A stretch of DNA of 64,000 nt from Lachnospiraceae bacterium (GTDB taxonomy: Bacteria; Bacillota; Clostridia; Lachnospirales; Lachnospiraceae). Below are positions 8,845-17,172 of this stretch, piece by piece; the stretch's first letter is position 1, and each line of letters opens with the position of its first letter. The stretch spans positions 1 through 64,000 of the forward strand of contig CAJTIR010000021.1 in the NCBI GenBank assembly GCA_910576385.1. The letters are read 5' to 3'. Made by a program: the position numbers and the translations under genes. The notes beneath the pieces were generated by a model. That model did no database searches and was not told where the DNA came from. It saw only the letters and a program-made list of their open reading frames with translations.

Positions 8845-9609
8845 TTACTTCATAAATTTTTTTAAATATTTTACTGCAATTTCATCATGTTCCCCCTTAA
8901 AGCCATGCGCCCCATGTTCAATCTCATAATATTCAATATTGGGATATAATTTATATGCTTTTCGAGCATATGAAATATCAACTATATGATCTGCTGTTCC
9001 ATGTATATAAAATACTTTCCCATCAAAGCCGCCAATCTCATCATAAATATTCATTTTTTTCACAGTATCTACATAACATTTGCCCAAACGCATTGGACCG
9101 CACCAAAGTTTTTCTGGAATATTATCAGGATCAAATTTCGCAAATATCATTTTCCCTTTTCGGGCATCATCTGGAATACATAGTGCTGGATAAAACAATA
9201 TTAATTTTTCAAAAGCATCTGGATTTTTTTTAGCGACCATAGCAGAAACCACTCCACCTTGACTACATCCCAGCAAATTAATTCTATTATGGTCAATGAA
9301 AGGCAGCTTTTTTACATATTTTATAATTGCCTCCAAATCTTCCATTTCAGTAAAAATTGACATATCCGATGTTTTTCCATCACTAGAATTCATCAAACCA
9401 CCACCGCAAAAATCAAAGGTGAATGTTATATATCCTAGTTCTGCCAGGCATATGGCATATTTTTTGCACATTGATTGATTCGCAATAAAACCATGACTCA
9501 AAATTACTGCTGGTTTATGGCCAGAACACTCCCCATAAACCCTCCCCCGTATCACCAATTTATTCCTTTTCGTCTGAAATCTCTTTACTTGAATCTTATT
9601 TCTTTTCAT
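8845..9609 (-). CDS. Alpha/beta hydrolase (dienelactone hydrolase/peptidase S9-like)
   Basis: A 254-aa alpha/beta hydrolase. The oxyanion segment ILSHGF is near residue 37-42, the nucleophile elbow is G114-C-S116-Q-G-G, the acid is in HGTADHIVD and the His in EHGAHGF near the C-terminus. Start ATG 9609 follows the adenylation gene's stop by 5 bases, with AAAGGA as Shine-Dalgarno. Family members hydrolyse esters or thioesters. Next to an adenylation-carrier protein it could act as an off-loading or editing thioesterase; this is inferred from context only. No signal peptide. Confidence 0.8.
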   Translation of the reverse strand: MKRNKIQVKRFQTKRNKLVIRGRVYGECSGHKPAVILSHGFIANQSMCKKYAICLAELGYITFTFDFCGGGLMNSSDGKTSDMSIFTEMEDLEAIIKYVKKLPFIDHNRINLLGCSQGGVVSAMVAKKNPDAFEKLILFYPALCIPDDARKGKMIFAKFDPDNIPEKLWCGPMRLGKCYVDTVKKMNIYDEIGGFDGKVFYIHGTADHIVDISYARKAYKLYPNIEYYEIEHGAHGFKGEHDEIAVKYLKKFMK

Positions 9610-9613
9610 CCGT

Positions 9614-11350
9614 CTATCGTCCTTTCCCATTGCTTACCAAATCAATTACATCCTTTAAACACTTGATTCGTGATCCGATTCCATCCCCCATTATTAGTAC
9701 CTTCTCTTTTTCCTCAACTGTACTAATAAAATCAACTACACTTAATGAATCAATTCCATAATCGGAAAATGGCTTTAAATATATTTGATTTAGATCATCT
9801 AAATTCCCCCCAACAATTCTCGCTAAATACTGATATATCCTGCCTTTTAATTCATCAGCATCATCACTTCTTACTTGCATTATATTAGCATATACTTCCA
9901 TATTCCTTTTTCTGTCAACCTTACCATTAGGCAATAAGTATACTCGTTCCACTTGAATAAATGCATTTGGAACCATGTAATTGGGAACTATTTCACACAA
10001 TTTAGACCTTAAAACTTGACTACTGACCAATCCAGAATAAAAACAATATAAATTTGCCTCTCTATAATTATTGTAAAAAGGCATTGCAACACACATATCT
10101 ATATCTCTGATTTGATTAACCGCATATTCCACCTGTTCTAATTCAACGCGATACCCTGCAATATTTACAGAATTAATTTCCCTGCCTAAGATAATTATTT
10201 CTTCATTTTCAATTTTGGCTATATCATGCATATTGTATAACCAATAATCATCTCTCTGAATTTCGCTCGTTTTTATTGATTTATTCACATAACTGCATGG
10301 AAACTTTTCTTTGGATTTCAAATGCAGATATCCTTCTTCCGTCTCAGTAAGATTTTCATCCAATATTACAACCTCATAACCTTTCAGCGGTTTTCCTATA
10401 CCAACCATGTTGTAAGCCTGCATGTCTCTTAATTTGATTTTATATGGATATGTAAAAATTTTTCCAATTTCAGAACATCCATAATCATTGATCAATGTTA
10501 TATTTCTATTATGAAATTCCACAATTAAATCCGCAGAGACAACCAATGGCTCACCGCCTGTATAGATATATCTAACACACTCTGGCATTTTTTCGCATAA
10601 TCTATAATGTTTGGAAAGTAATTTTATAATTGGAGTGGCCCAGAATATAATGCTAGCCTTATTTTCTGTAATTTCATGATACATCCGCTCAAGTTCCTTC
10701 ACTCCAACAGACTGTCCTCCCAAACATAATGTTGTTCCTCCAATCAATAACAATAAAGAATTTTCTAAACCATACGAAAAATTAAGTTTTGCATATTGCT
10801 GGGCCACCTGCCCAAACAAATATGGAAATTTTGTTTCAAATTCTTTATAATCTTTCCAAAAAGCCGAAAAATATCGTTCAGCCACCTTTGGTTTTCCTGT
10901 GCTTCCTGACGTCGCTATATAAAATATAGTATAGTCCCCCAAATTTTCACTGTTCTCATAACTCTTGACTTCTGACAAATCCATCAATTCATTTATTGTT
11001 AGAACATTAATATCTTTTATCTTTAAATCATCTTCGCATATTATTGTAGAAACATTAGATTCTAATAAAATATTTTGCAAAAAAGAAATAGGATTATTTT
11101 TATCAATTATAATAAATGGAATTTTTGCAAATAAACAGGATAAAGCCAAGATCATTGTGTTCATTTTGTCATTCACACATATGGCTATCGCACGAAATCC
11201 TGTGCCTTTTAAAACCTTACTTAAATATTGTACCTTATCTGCTAAGTCTCGATATGAAATCTTATTCCCTTCATATCTGATTGCATCTCGATGATCATAT
11301 ACGAGAAACTTCTCCAAAATTAATGTTTGCAAAGATTTTATTTCTTTCAT
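9614..11350 (-). CDS. Adenylation domain plus carrier protein (NRPS-like A-T didomain)
   Basis: A 578-aa enzyme. Adenylation core motifs are visible: A3 T147-SGSTGKPK-155, A5 INDYGCSEIGK, the A7/A8 hinge HDIAKIENEEIIILGRE followed by VNIAGYRVELEQVE, and A10 PNGKVDRKR with the catalytic Lys. The C-terminal 75 residues are a carrier domain with the phosphopantetheine Ser535 in DYGIDSLSVVDF. It should activate an acid (amino or aryl) and hold it as a thioester. No condensation or thioesterase domain is present, so the neighbours (alpha/beta hydrolase, Cys-type beta-lactamase-like protein) are the likely acceptors or transfer enzymes. No phosphopantetheinyl transferase is in the window. Substrate unknown. 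Confidence 0.88.
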   Translation of the reverse strand: MKEIKSLQTLILEKFLVYDHRDAIRYEGNKISYRDLADKVQYLSKVLKGTGFRAIAICVNDKMNTMILALSCLFAKIPFIIIDKNNPISFLQNILLESNVSTIICEDDLKIKDINVLTINELMDLSEVKSYENSENLGDYTIFYIATSGSTGKPKVAERYFSAFWKDYKEFETKFPYLFGQVAQQYAKLNFSYGLENSLLLLIGGTTLCLGGQSVGVKELERMYHEITENKASIIFWATPIIKLLSKHYRLCEKMPECVRYIYTGGEPLVVSADLIVEFHNRNITLINDYGCSEIGKIFTYPYKIKLRDMQAYNMVGIGKPLKGYEVVILDENLTETEEGYLHLKSKEKFPCSYVNKSIKTSEIQRDDYWLYNMHDIAKIENEEIIILGREINSVNIAGYRVELEQVEYAVNQIRDIDMCVAMPFYNNYREANLYCFYSGLVSSQVLRSKLCEIVPNYMVPNAFIQVERVYLLPNGKVDRKRNMEVYANIMQVRSDDADELKGRIYQYLARIVGGNLDDLNQIYLKPFSDYGIDSLSVVDFISTVEEKEKVLIMGDGIGSRIKCLKDVIDLVSNGKGR

Positions 11351-11458
11351 TTGTATTTTCCCTATTGTTTTCTAACAAACTATATTTAAAGTAGTACAGT
11401 TTCTATGATTATACCAGCTATATTGCCATGTTTTTTATTCGATTCTTAATTTTCTCAC

Positions 11459-12001
11459 TTACAACATATCTCCAGTTATCAGCAAAGATTCTCTTTGACA
11501 TATATTGATTTCTACCATCTTATCTCGTTTATTTAGAAACCATGAATCTATATTTTTATAACGATCCGTAACATTAATAATCTTTTGGTTACGTGATCCA
11601 ACTAAATTCCTTTCTGTATCTATCTGATTTTTGTCAAATCTTCCATCCACAATCAAATCTAAATTTTTGACGATTTCTTCATCAATTTCTTCCAAACCCC
11701 TTCCTGTAAACATAATCGTACCAATATTTCTGTCTTTTAATTCTGAAATCAAATACTTAATATTACTCTGAAGAGTAGGTTCCCCGCCTAAAAATGTAAC
11801 CCCTTCTATACCATTCTTTCCTTTCGATTCTATGGCAATATCAACGATTTCTTTAATTGTCATAATATGAGCAGGACTAATTGGCTGTAATTCTGGATTA
11901 CAACACCCTTCACATAACAGATTACAGCCTTGGAACCATATAGCCATTCGCTTATATGGTCCCTCAGCTTCTGTGCATAGATTGATATATGCAACATTCA
12001 T
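11459..12001 (-). CDS. NrdG-like radical SAM activating protein
   Basis: A 180-aa minimal radical SAM protein of the NrdG/PflA activase type. The cluster ligands are C26, C30 and C33 (CNLLCEGC), preceded by the activase-typical GPYKRMAIWFQG, and TFLGGEPTLQ is the GGE motif. The ATG at 12001 is preferred over an upstream in-frame GTG because it reproduces the canonical family N-terminus; it lies 4 bases after the AAA+ stop, so translational coupling is expected. NrdG activates the glycyl-radical reductase NrdD, but no glycyl-radical protein is present in the window. It therefore probably modifies another partner or a nucleotide. An additional Cys9 and Cys34 flank the motif. Confidence 0.85.
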   Translation of the reverse strand: MNVAYINLCTEAEGPYKRMAIWFQGCNLLCEGCCNPELQPISPAHIMTIKEIVDIAIESKGKNGIEGVTFLGGEPTLQSNIKYLISELKDRNIGTIMFTGRGLEEIDEEIVKNLDLIVDGRFDKNQIDTERNLVGSRNQKIINVTDRYKNIDSWFLNKRDKMVEINICQRESLLITGDML

Positions 12002-12005
12002 TTTT

Positions 12006-13850
12006 CTATTCAAATCGAAAGGCAAGTCCTGTTTTTTTTGTCTCAACACAAATATCACTTCCCCTCAACTCTCTTAGATCTTCTTTATTCTGAAACAAAA
12101 ACATTGCAAGATCATCAAGAAGTTTGTCATTCAATGCATTCAAAATGTCTCGTCCACCTTTGTTCTTATCAGCACCACCAATTACATAGTTAATAAAAGC
12201 TAATTCATCATCAAATTTTAGTGTCATATGATACTTTTCTTCGATTCCTTTTTTGATCGGTTTCAATTTAGACTGTGCAATTTTCAGCCTAAAATCATCA
12301 TCTTTAATGAAATTAAATGGAACTATATTACTATATCCAATTCGCCCAAGCAGCTCTGGACGCTTCAGTTCTTTATTAAAGTAATCCTTGACTTTTTCTA
12401 TGAACTTAGCACCTGGATCTTCAGCACCTGCACTTACTTCTGACGCCCCGAGATTTGACGTAAAAATAATTACACTTTCACTGAAATAGACAGTTTCTCC
12501 TTTACTATCTGTCAATCGGCCATCTTCAAGAATTTGAAGGAAAATATCTAAAATTCTTGGATTAGGCTTCGCTGCTTTTTCTATCTCATCAAAAAGAATC
12601 ACACTGAATGGCTTTTCTTTGATTGCATTTGTAAGCTGACCGCCCTCCTCATATCCAACATATCCCGGAGGGGCTCCAATAAGTTTCTGATCTGAGTTTT
12701 CCTGTGCATATTCACTCATATCAAAACGTATGCACGCATCTTCATCTCCAAAAAGAAATTTTGCTAATGCTTTAGACAATTCCGTTTTACCGACACCAGT
12801 AGGCCCAACAAAAAAGAGCACACCTTTTGGCATGGAACGACTAGAAGTTTTATGAAGTCCTGTCATTCCCATATAGGCCTTCACAACAACTTTTTCGATC
12901 TTTTCTATAGCTTCCTCTTGCCCTATTACTCTTTCTTTCAGTTTTTCCTTTATGTTCTTCACTTCTGAATAAGCAAGTTTTTCCCAAGGGTTATCTTTCT
13001 CTCCATATTTAAACAGTAGAAATAACTTATCAAATGCCATTTTATCTTCTTTTCTTGATAACCGAGCCAACTGAATCAATTCCCTGTTGGTAAAATCATT
13101 GAGCATATCAATATACTCATTAATTTTCTCACATTCCATTAAATCTTTCCCTTTATCAGTAATTACATGAAATGAATATGCTATCTTTCGCATCATTGCC
13201 TCTCGTTCCTCGCGATCAGGCTTAGGTAATGTCAATGTACTGACTTCTGGATTTCCTTGAAAGAATGCAATTGGAAACATGGCAAGCCTATTAGTAATTA
13301 AGATAATAGTGCTTTCATTCACATCTGTTGAATTATAATCTGGCATTTTTTCACGAATTGCCTTTCCCAAAATTGTCAATTGTTCTCTTTCGTCAGGTGG
13401 CAATTGAGAGCCAGAAAACATATAATCGGCCCAGTTAAGGATAAAGGCAACTTTCTTATCTGCATTCAGAAGATTTTTCATGACCACATTCAACATTTCC
13501 TTAATGTCTGTTGTATCCAACGAAACTCCACTGCTTCCGTTAGAATTGTTATCATCAGAAGTACCTAAAAACTCATTCAATTCCCCCTCATCCAGATATG
13601 ATTCCCCTTCTAATTTTATCTCATTAACAAGTTCAAGGTTGCTTATATCATCTTTTGTACCATCTATTCTATCCCAACAGATAACATTATCATAATCCAT
13701 TCCTATAAACATCTGTTTGAGATATGACCGCAAATCGAGAATTTGTCCCTTTTGATTAAGATACACATCTCCAACGTTACCATCAATGATGATACATCGT
13801 TTTATACCAATTTCCCTTTTCAATCTGTTAAATGCGTTATCCAATGCCAT
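12006..13850 (-). CDS. ClpB/ClpA-like AAA+ protein with degenerate first ATPase domain
   Basis: A 614-aa double-AAA+ protein. Residues 1 to about 280 look like an AAA-type module without a Walker A (KRCIIIDGNVGDVYL instead) but with a hydrophobic Walker B-like strand (VAFILNWADYM) and a sensor-like helix (FTNRELIQLARLS). Residues 300-614 are a Clp-type D2 domain: VIGQEEAI, Walker A G349-PTGVGKT-356, RFDMSEY, the pore-loop segment GAPPGYVGYEEGGQLT, Walker B VILFDEIEK and sensor-1 IIFTSNLG. Clp N-domain and M-domain are absent. It is expected to unfold or remodel a partner protein. It is in the middle of the helicase-HEPN-coiled-coil operon and has a good Shine-Dalgarno (GGGGG). Confidence 0.88.
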   Translation of the reverse strand: MALDNAFNRLKREIGIKRCIIIDGNVGDVYLNQKGQILDLRSYLKQMFIGMDYDNVICWDRIDGTKDDISNLELVNEIKLEGESYLDEGELNEFLGTSDDNNSNGSSGVSLDTTDIKEMLNVVMKNLLNADKKVAFILNWADYMFSGSQLPPDEREQLTILGKAIREKMPDYNSTDVNESTIILITNRLAMFPIAFFQGNPEVSTLTLPKPDREEREAMMRKIAYSFHVITDKGKDLMECEKINEYIDMLNDFTNRELIQLARLSRKEDKMAFDKLFLLFKYGEKDNPWEKLAYSEVKNIKEKLKERVIGQEEAIEKIEKVVVKAYMGMTGLHKTSSRSMPKGVLFFVGPTGVGKTELSKALAKFLFGDEDACIRFDMSEYAQENSDQKLIGAPPGYVGYEEGGQLTNAIKEKPFSVILFDEIEKAAKPNPRILDIFLQILEDGRLTDSKGETVYFSESVIIFTSNLGASEVSAGAEDPGAKFIEKVKDYFNKELKRPELLGRIGYSNIVPFNFIKDDDFRLKIAQSKLKPIKKGIEEKYHMTLKFDDELAFINYVIGGADKNKGGRDILNALNDKLLDDLAMFLFQNKEDLRELRGSDICVETKKTGLAFRFE

Positions 13851-13856
13851 AGCTCA

Positions 13857-14975
13857 TTACCCCCTGTTCGTATTGTGATTTATAGTTTGATATTTCATTG
13901 TAGAAATTTTATCTGGATTTCCAGCCCAAAGTTCTGTCTGCTTAATCACCTTTATTCCATAAACTTCTTCTAAGTCCTGCATAAAGGGCTGGATATCCTT
14001 TTGACATGCTTGACCCTCATATCCATCAAAACGATATTCAAATTTACCATCCAAAAATATTTTAAATTCCGCTTTTGCACCACTCGGTTTTTGTGCAATA
14101 ATATGAACTTGATTATTTTCTCTGTCAATCTTGATAGATCTACTATCTACAACAAAACCTCTTGCTTTAATTGCTTTGACAATAATCTTTACACTCTCTT
14201 TTCTTACTTTTTCTCCTACAATTTCGGCATTGGCCTCTTCCCTGGCTTTCTTAATACGATTTTTAGCCGAATCTTCCTTGACACTGACAATCTTCTGGAT
14301 GATTTTCTCGTCGACTTTTTCCTTTCTAAGTTCAGTCTTTATCTCTTCAAGCTTATCTTTTTCTGCAATCTCATATTGTTTGTTATCTGCCTTTTCTTTA
14401 TTTGTCTTAGCAATCTCATATAAACGTTCAAAACTTTCCTCAGGATGCTTCACCCATGCTAAATACACATATTGTTTAATAATTTCATCTTCAATGTCAT
14501 TGATTCTTGTTTGTACTTCAAGATTAATTCTAACTTTTCCACTTGCAAGTTCTTTTAATTTTTTATTTTGTGCTTCAAGCTTATTTCCAAGCAGCTGATT
14601 CAAAAGAGACTCCATTTCAACAATCTTCGTGTCGGAAAGTCTTGCAACCATCTCTTCGAGTTCTTTTGCTTTGTCAATCGCACCATATGCATTGGCATGT
14701 TTGCCCATAAAATCAGAATCAACTACGACACTTCCTCTTCTGGCATTTCTCCTTGCCTCGTTTAAAACAGCATCAATTTTAAGTTGAAGCTGTTGTTTAG
14801 TTCTCGTTATTTCTTTACGTAATGCCTCTGTCTGTGAATTGAGAAGTCTTGAGGCTCCTCTTTCGATTTCGTCAAGTATTTTATCTAGCTTGCACAGTTG
14901 ACTGCCTGCCATCTCACAGATACTCTGACACTGAATAGAAATTCCTTGATAATCAATTCTTACTGCATGACTCAT
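13857..14975 (-). CDS. Coiled-coil protein of the helicase-HEPN-AAA+ module
   Basis: A 372-aa soluble protein, not recognised by family. Residues about 25-250 are charged heptad-rich helices (for example KLDKILDEIERGASRLLNSQ and KEKADNKQYEIAEKDKLEEI), and residues about 255-350 form a small mixed alpha/beta domain ending in a strand-rich segment (AEFKIFLDGKFEYRFDGYEG). It has the look of an adaptor that links a scaffold to a small sensing or binding domain. The start is supported by GGAGG 8 bases upstream. It overlaps the HEPN gene by 23 bases, and its stop is 6 bases from the AAA+ start, so it is part of the same stoichiometric unit. Confidence 0.7.
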   Translation of the reverse strand: MSHAVRIDYQGISIQCQSICEMAGSQLCKLDKILDEIERGASRLLNSQTEALRKEITRTKQQLQLKIDAVLNEARRNARRGSVVVDSDFMGKHANAYGAIDKAKELEEMVARLSDTKIVEMESLLNQLLGNKLEAQNKKLKELASGKVRINLEVQTRINDIEDEIIKQYVYLAWVKHPEESFERLYEIAKTNKEKADNKQYEIAEKDKLEEIKTELRKEKVDEKIIQKIVSVKEDSAKNRIKKAREEANAEIVGEKVRKESVKIIVKAIKARGFVVDSRSIKIDRENNQVHIIAQKPSGAKAEFKIFLDGKFEYRFDGYEGQACQKDIQPFMQDLEEVYGIKVIKQTELWAGNPDKISTMKYQTINHNTNRG

Positions 14976-17172
14976 TGCTCATTCCTCCCAACTTTTCAAT
15001 AATATCGCACCAGTCTCTTATAATCTGTTCAGAATACCGAACCTCTCTTTTTTTATTTGGATGCTGAAATCCATTTCTGCAAATTCTAAGCGAGTGCATC
15101 GTATGCACTTCATCTTCACTTAAGTAATCCTTAATTTTTTTATCATGCAGCAAATCATTTGTTGTCCTATTCTCAGTATGAAACAAACGGTTTAATTCGT
15201 ACTGAAGCCTAATATGAAGGTCACAAATTGCATCCTTATATCTCGATTTTTTTAATCGCTGCTCTATGTAACTTTTATTTATGTTACTTGGTTTCTTTGA
15301 TGCCTCTTTTTCTATTGTCACAACTTCTTTTATTTCTGTATATCTATCATAAAGAGCATCGAACATCTTATACTGTTCCAATGCATATGTCTTGTATTTT
15401 TCCAACTTTTTTCTCGAATCTGCAAATGTAGCCATGACTTGTATAAAACGCTCGTTATCAAAATCGAGATTCGCCGAATCCTCATAAGGATTTTTGATTC
15501 CAGTTAATTCTTGTAATTCAAATAACGCCCGTCCAAGCAATGCACACTGACCGCTGAGTTTACTGTTACCATTTATGTACTCACCATCTAATATCTGTTG
15601 ACAATATGTTTCAAAAATGTTTACTACACTTAAAACTTTATCTGTACCATAGCCAAGTCCCTCCATAGCTTCAAAAGCAGTGATACTACCATGTTCAGAC
15701 ACCAATTTTTTTATAATTCTTGAAAGATAGTCCATCTCACTGAGTCCAAGAATATTATTAATTTTTTTACCTAGTACATTATGTGCAGCAAAATTGGTAA
15801 TTGTCACCTGCTCACATAACTCTTGAAATAACTCCTCTGATTTGTCTCTGGAGTATTTTTTCCATTCTTTTACCTTTGAAAATTCATCATTTAGTTTTAA
15901 GAAAATCTCAATTCTATCATTGCAAGCTTCTTTCTTTTTCAATTCACAGATTGCAAACTGTTCTACATAATCCTCACTCTTAGAAATTTCTGTAAGCTTC
16001 TTAATAACATTACAACGGCTAAAAGTATCTTCCGTCTGAAGACATTTTAAGAATACCTCTCTCATGATTTGTTGTCTGGTTTCTTCCCCTAATAGTTGTA
16101 CAACAATCATATTAATTGCACATTTTTGAGCGTATCCTTCCACCTCGACCATAAACCGTCCAGGTACTATGCCATAAAGGTTTCCATTTTTAAAATAACA
16201 TGCAGCTCCTAGCATATTACACTTCTCAAAAATATCAGCAGATTCATTTTTTCCAATTACACACTCACTATTTTTCATCTCGCATTTTGCCGCAAGAGAC
16301 AACTGGTTTTTAATTCCAGTTATTGTCGTAAACTGAGAAGGTAAATATATTTTAACAACATTTGTAACCGCACTATAATCATACTCAATTATTTCGGAAG
16401 CTACCTCATCTGAGAATTGATACTTCTTCTTTGCATTGATTATTTTTGCAATAATGTCTAAAGAGTAGTTTTTTTGTATAAATTCATCATAATCTTTATC
16501 TTTAGCACAAATCTGCAGTTTTTCAGCCGTAAACCTTATTGTCACAGCATTATCCATTTTGTAAACAAACACTTCTGGTTGTTGATGTTCAATCCCTGAA
16601 ATTCTCTCACCTTTTCTAAATCCATATCTGGCCATATTTTCATTGATAAAACATTCAACATCTGAATCATTTAAGAAAACCTTTCCGATACAATTTTGAT
16701 CCAGCACAGAATTTTCAAAACAAAACAACTTTAAACCACACTTTGCTAAAGTATCTTTTTTCGATACATTATAATAAACTTGAATCTTTTTCACTTTATT
16801 ATTTCCAGTTGGGATCGTCCCTTCTGCAAAAAGTTTTTTCCCAAGATCCGTTATCTCAAAATCAGCAACAACATATGTATCTATAAAATCTGTACGAAAA
16901 TCACGTCCAGATTTGATTCGAATAATCTCATGACTAATCATATTTGCCAACTCCCCAGCAAATATATAATGAATATCTTTTGGCACCCCAAGACTCTTCC
17001 ACGCATCCACCAATAGCTTTTTCGAATGATTGTCTGAATTGTGAATGAGCTGTAGTAAAATATAGGCAATTCCCGATGCTTTTCTGACTTCTACATAGGA
17101 AGTATTCGCAGAATACTGAATAATAGGAAAAGGCCATGCAGTTTCTACTTCAAATAAATATTTATTTTCCAT
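14953..17172 (-). CDS. Large unknown protein with C-terminal HEPN-type RNxxxH motif
   Basis: A 739-aa protein. Most of it is not recognised: an N-terminal mixed alpha/beta part containing TDLGKKLFAEGTIPTG, then a long helical middle. The last 110 residues are helical and carry R699-N-G-F-Q-H704, the R(x4)H pattern of HEPN ribonucleases, inside the typical context of a preceding helix (HTMHSLRICRN) and a following amphipathic helix (YSEQIIRDWCDIIEKL). HEPN proteins commonly act as RNA-cleaving effectors in toxin and defence systems; some are only RNA-binding. The ATG at 17172 is chosen because GGGGAGG lies 9 bases upstream. It overlaps the helicase gene by 11 bases. Confidence 0.78.
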   Translation of the reverse strand: MENKYLFEVETAWPFPIIQYSANTSYVEVRKASGIAYILLQLIHNSDNHSKKLLVDAWKSLGVPKDIHYIFAGELANMISHEIIRIKSGRDFRTDFIDTYVVADFEITDLGKKLFAEGTIPTGNNKVKKIQVYYNVSKKDTLAKCGLKLFCFENSVLDQNCIGKVFLNDSDVECFINENMARYGFRKGERISGIEHQQPEVFVYKMDNAVTIRFTAEKLQICAKDKDYDEFIQKNYSLDIIAKIINAKKKYQFSDEVASEIIEYDYSAVTNVVKIYLPSQFTTITGIKNQLSLAAKCEMKNSECVIGKNESADIFEKCNMLGAACYFKNGNLYGIVPGRFMVEVEGYAQKCAINMIVVQLLGEETRQQIMREVFLKCLQTEDTFSRCNVIKKLTEISKSEDYVEQFAICELKKKEACNDRIEIFLKLNDEFSKVKEWKKYSRDKSEELFQELCEQVTITNFAAHNVLGKKINNILGLSEMDYLSRIIKKLVSEHGSITAFEAMEGLGYGTDKVLSVVNIFETYCQQILDGEYINGNSKLSGQCALLGRALFELQELTGIKNPYEDSANLDFDNERFIQVMATFADSRKKLEKYKTYALEQYKMFDALYDRYTEIKEVVTIEKEASKKPSNINKSYIEQRLKKSRYKDAICDLHIRLQYELNRLFHTENRTTNDLLHDKKIKDYLSEDEVHTMHSLRICRNGFQHPNKKREVRYSEQIIRDWCDIIEKLGGMSNESCSKN

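Noticed and set aside
9614-11350. DltA-like D-alanine ligase
   Set aside because: The protein carries its own C-terminal carrier domain and no dltB/dltC/dltD neighbours are present.
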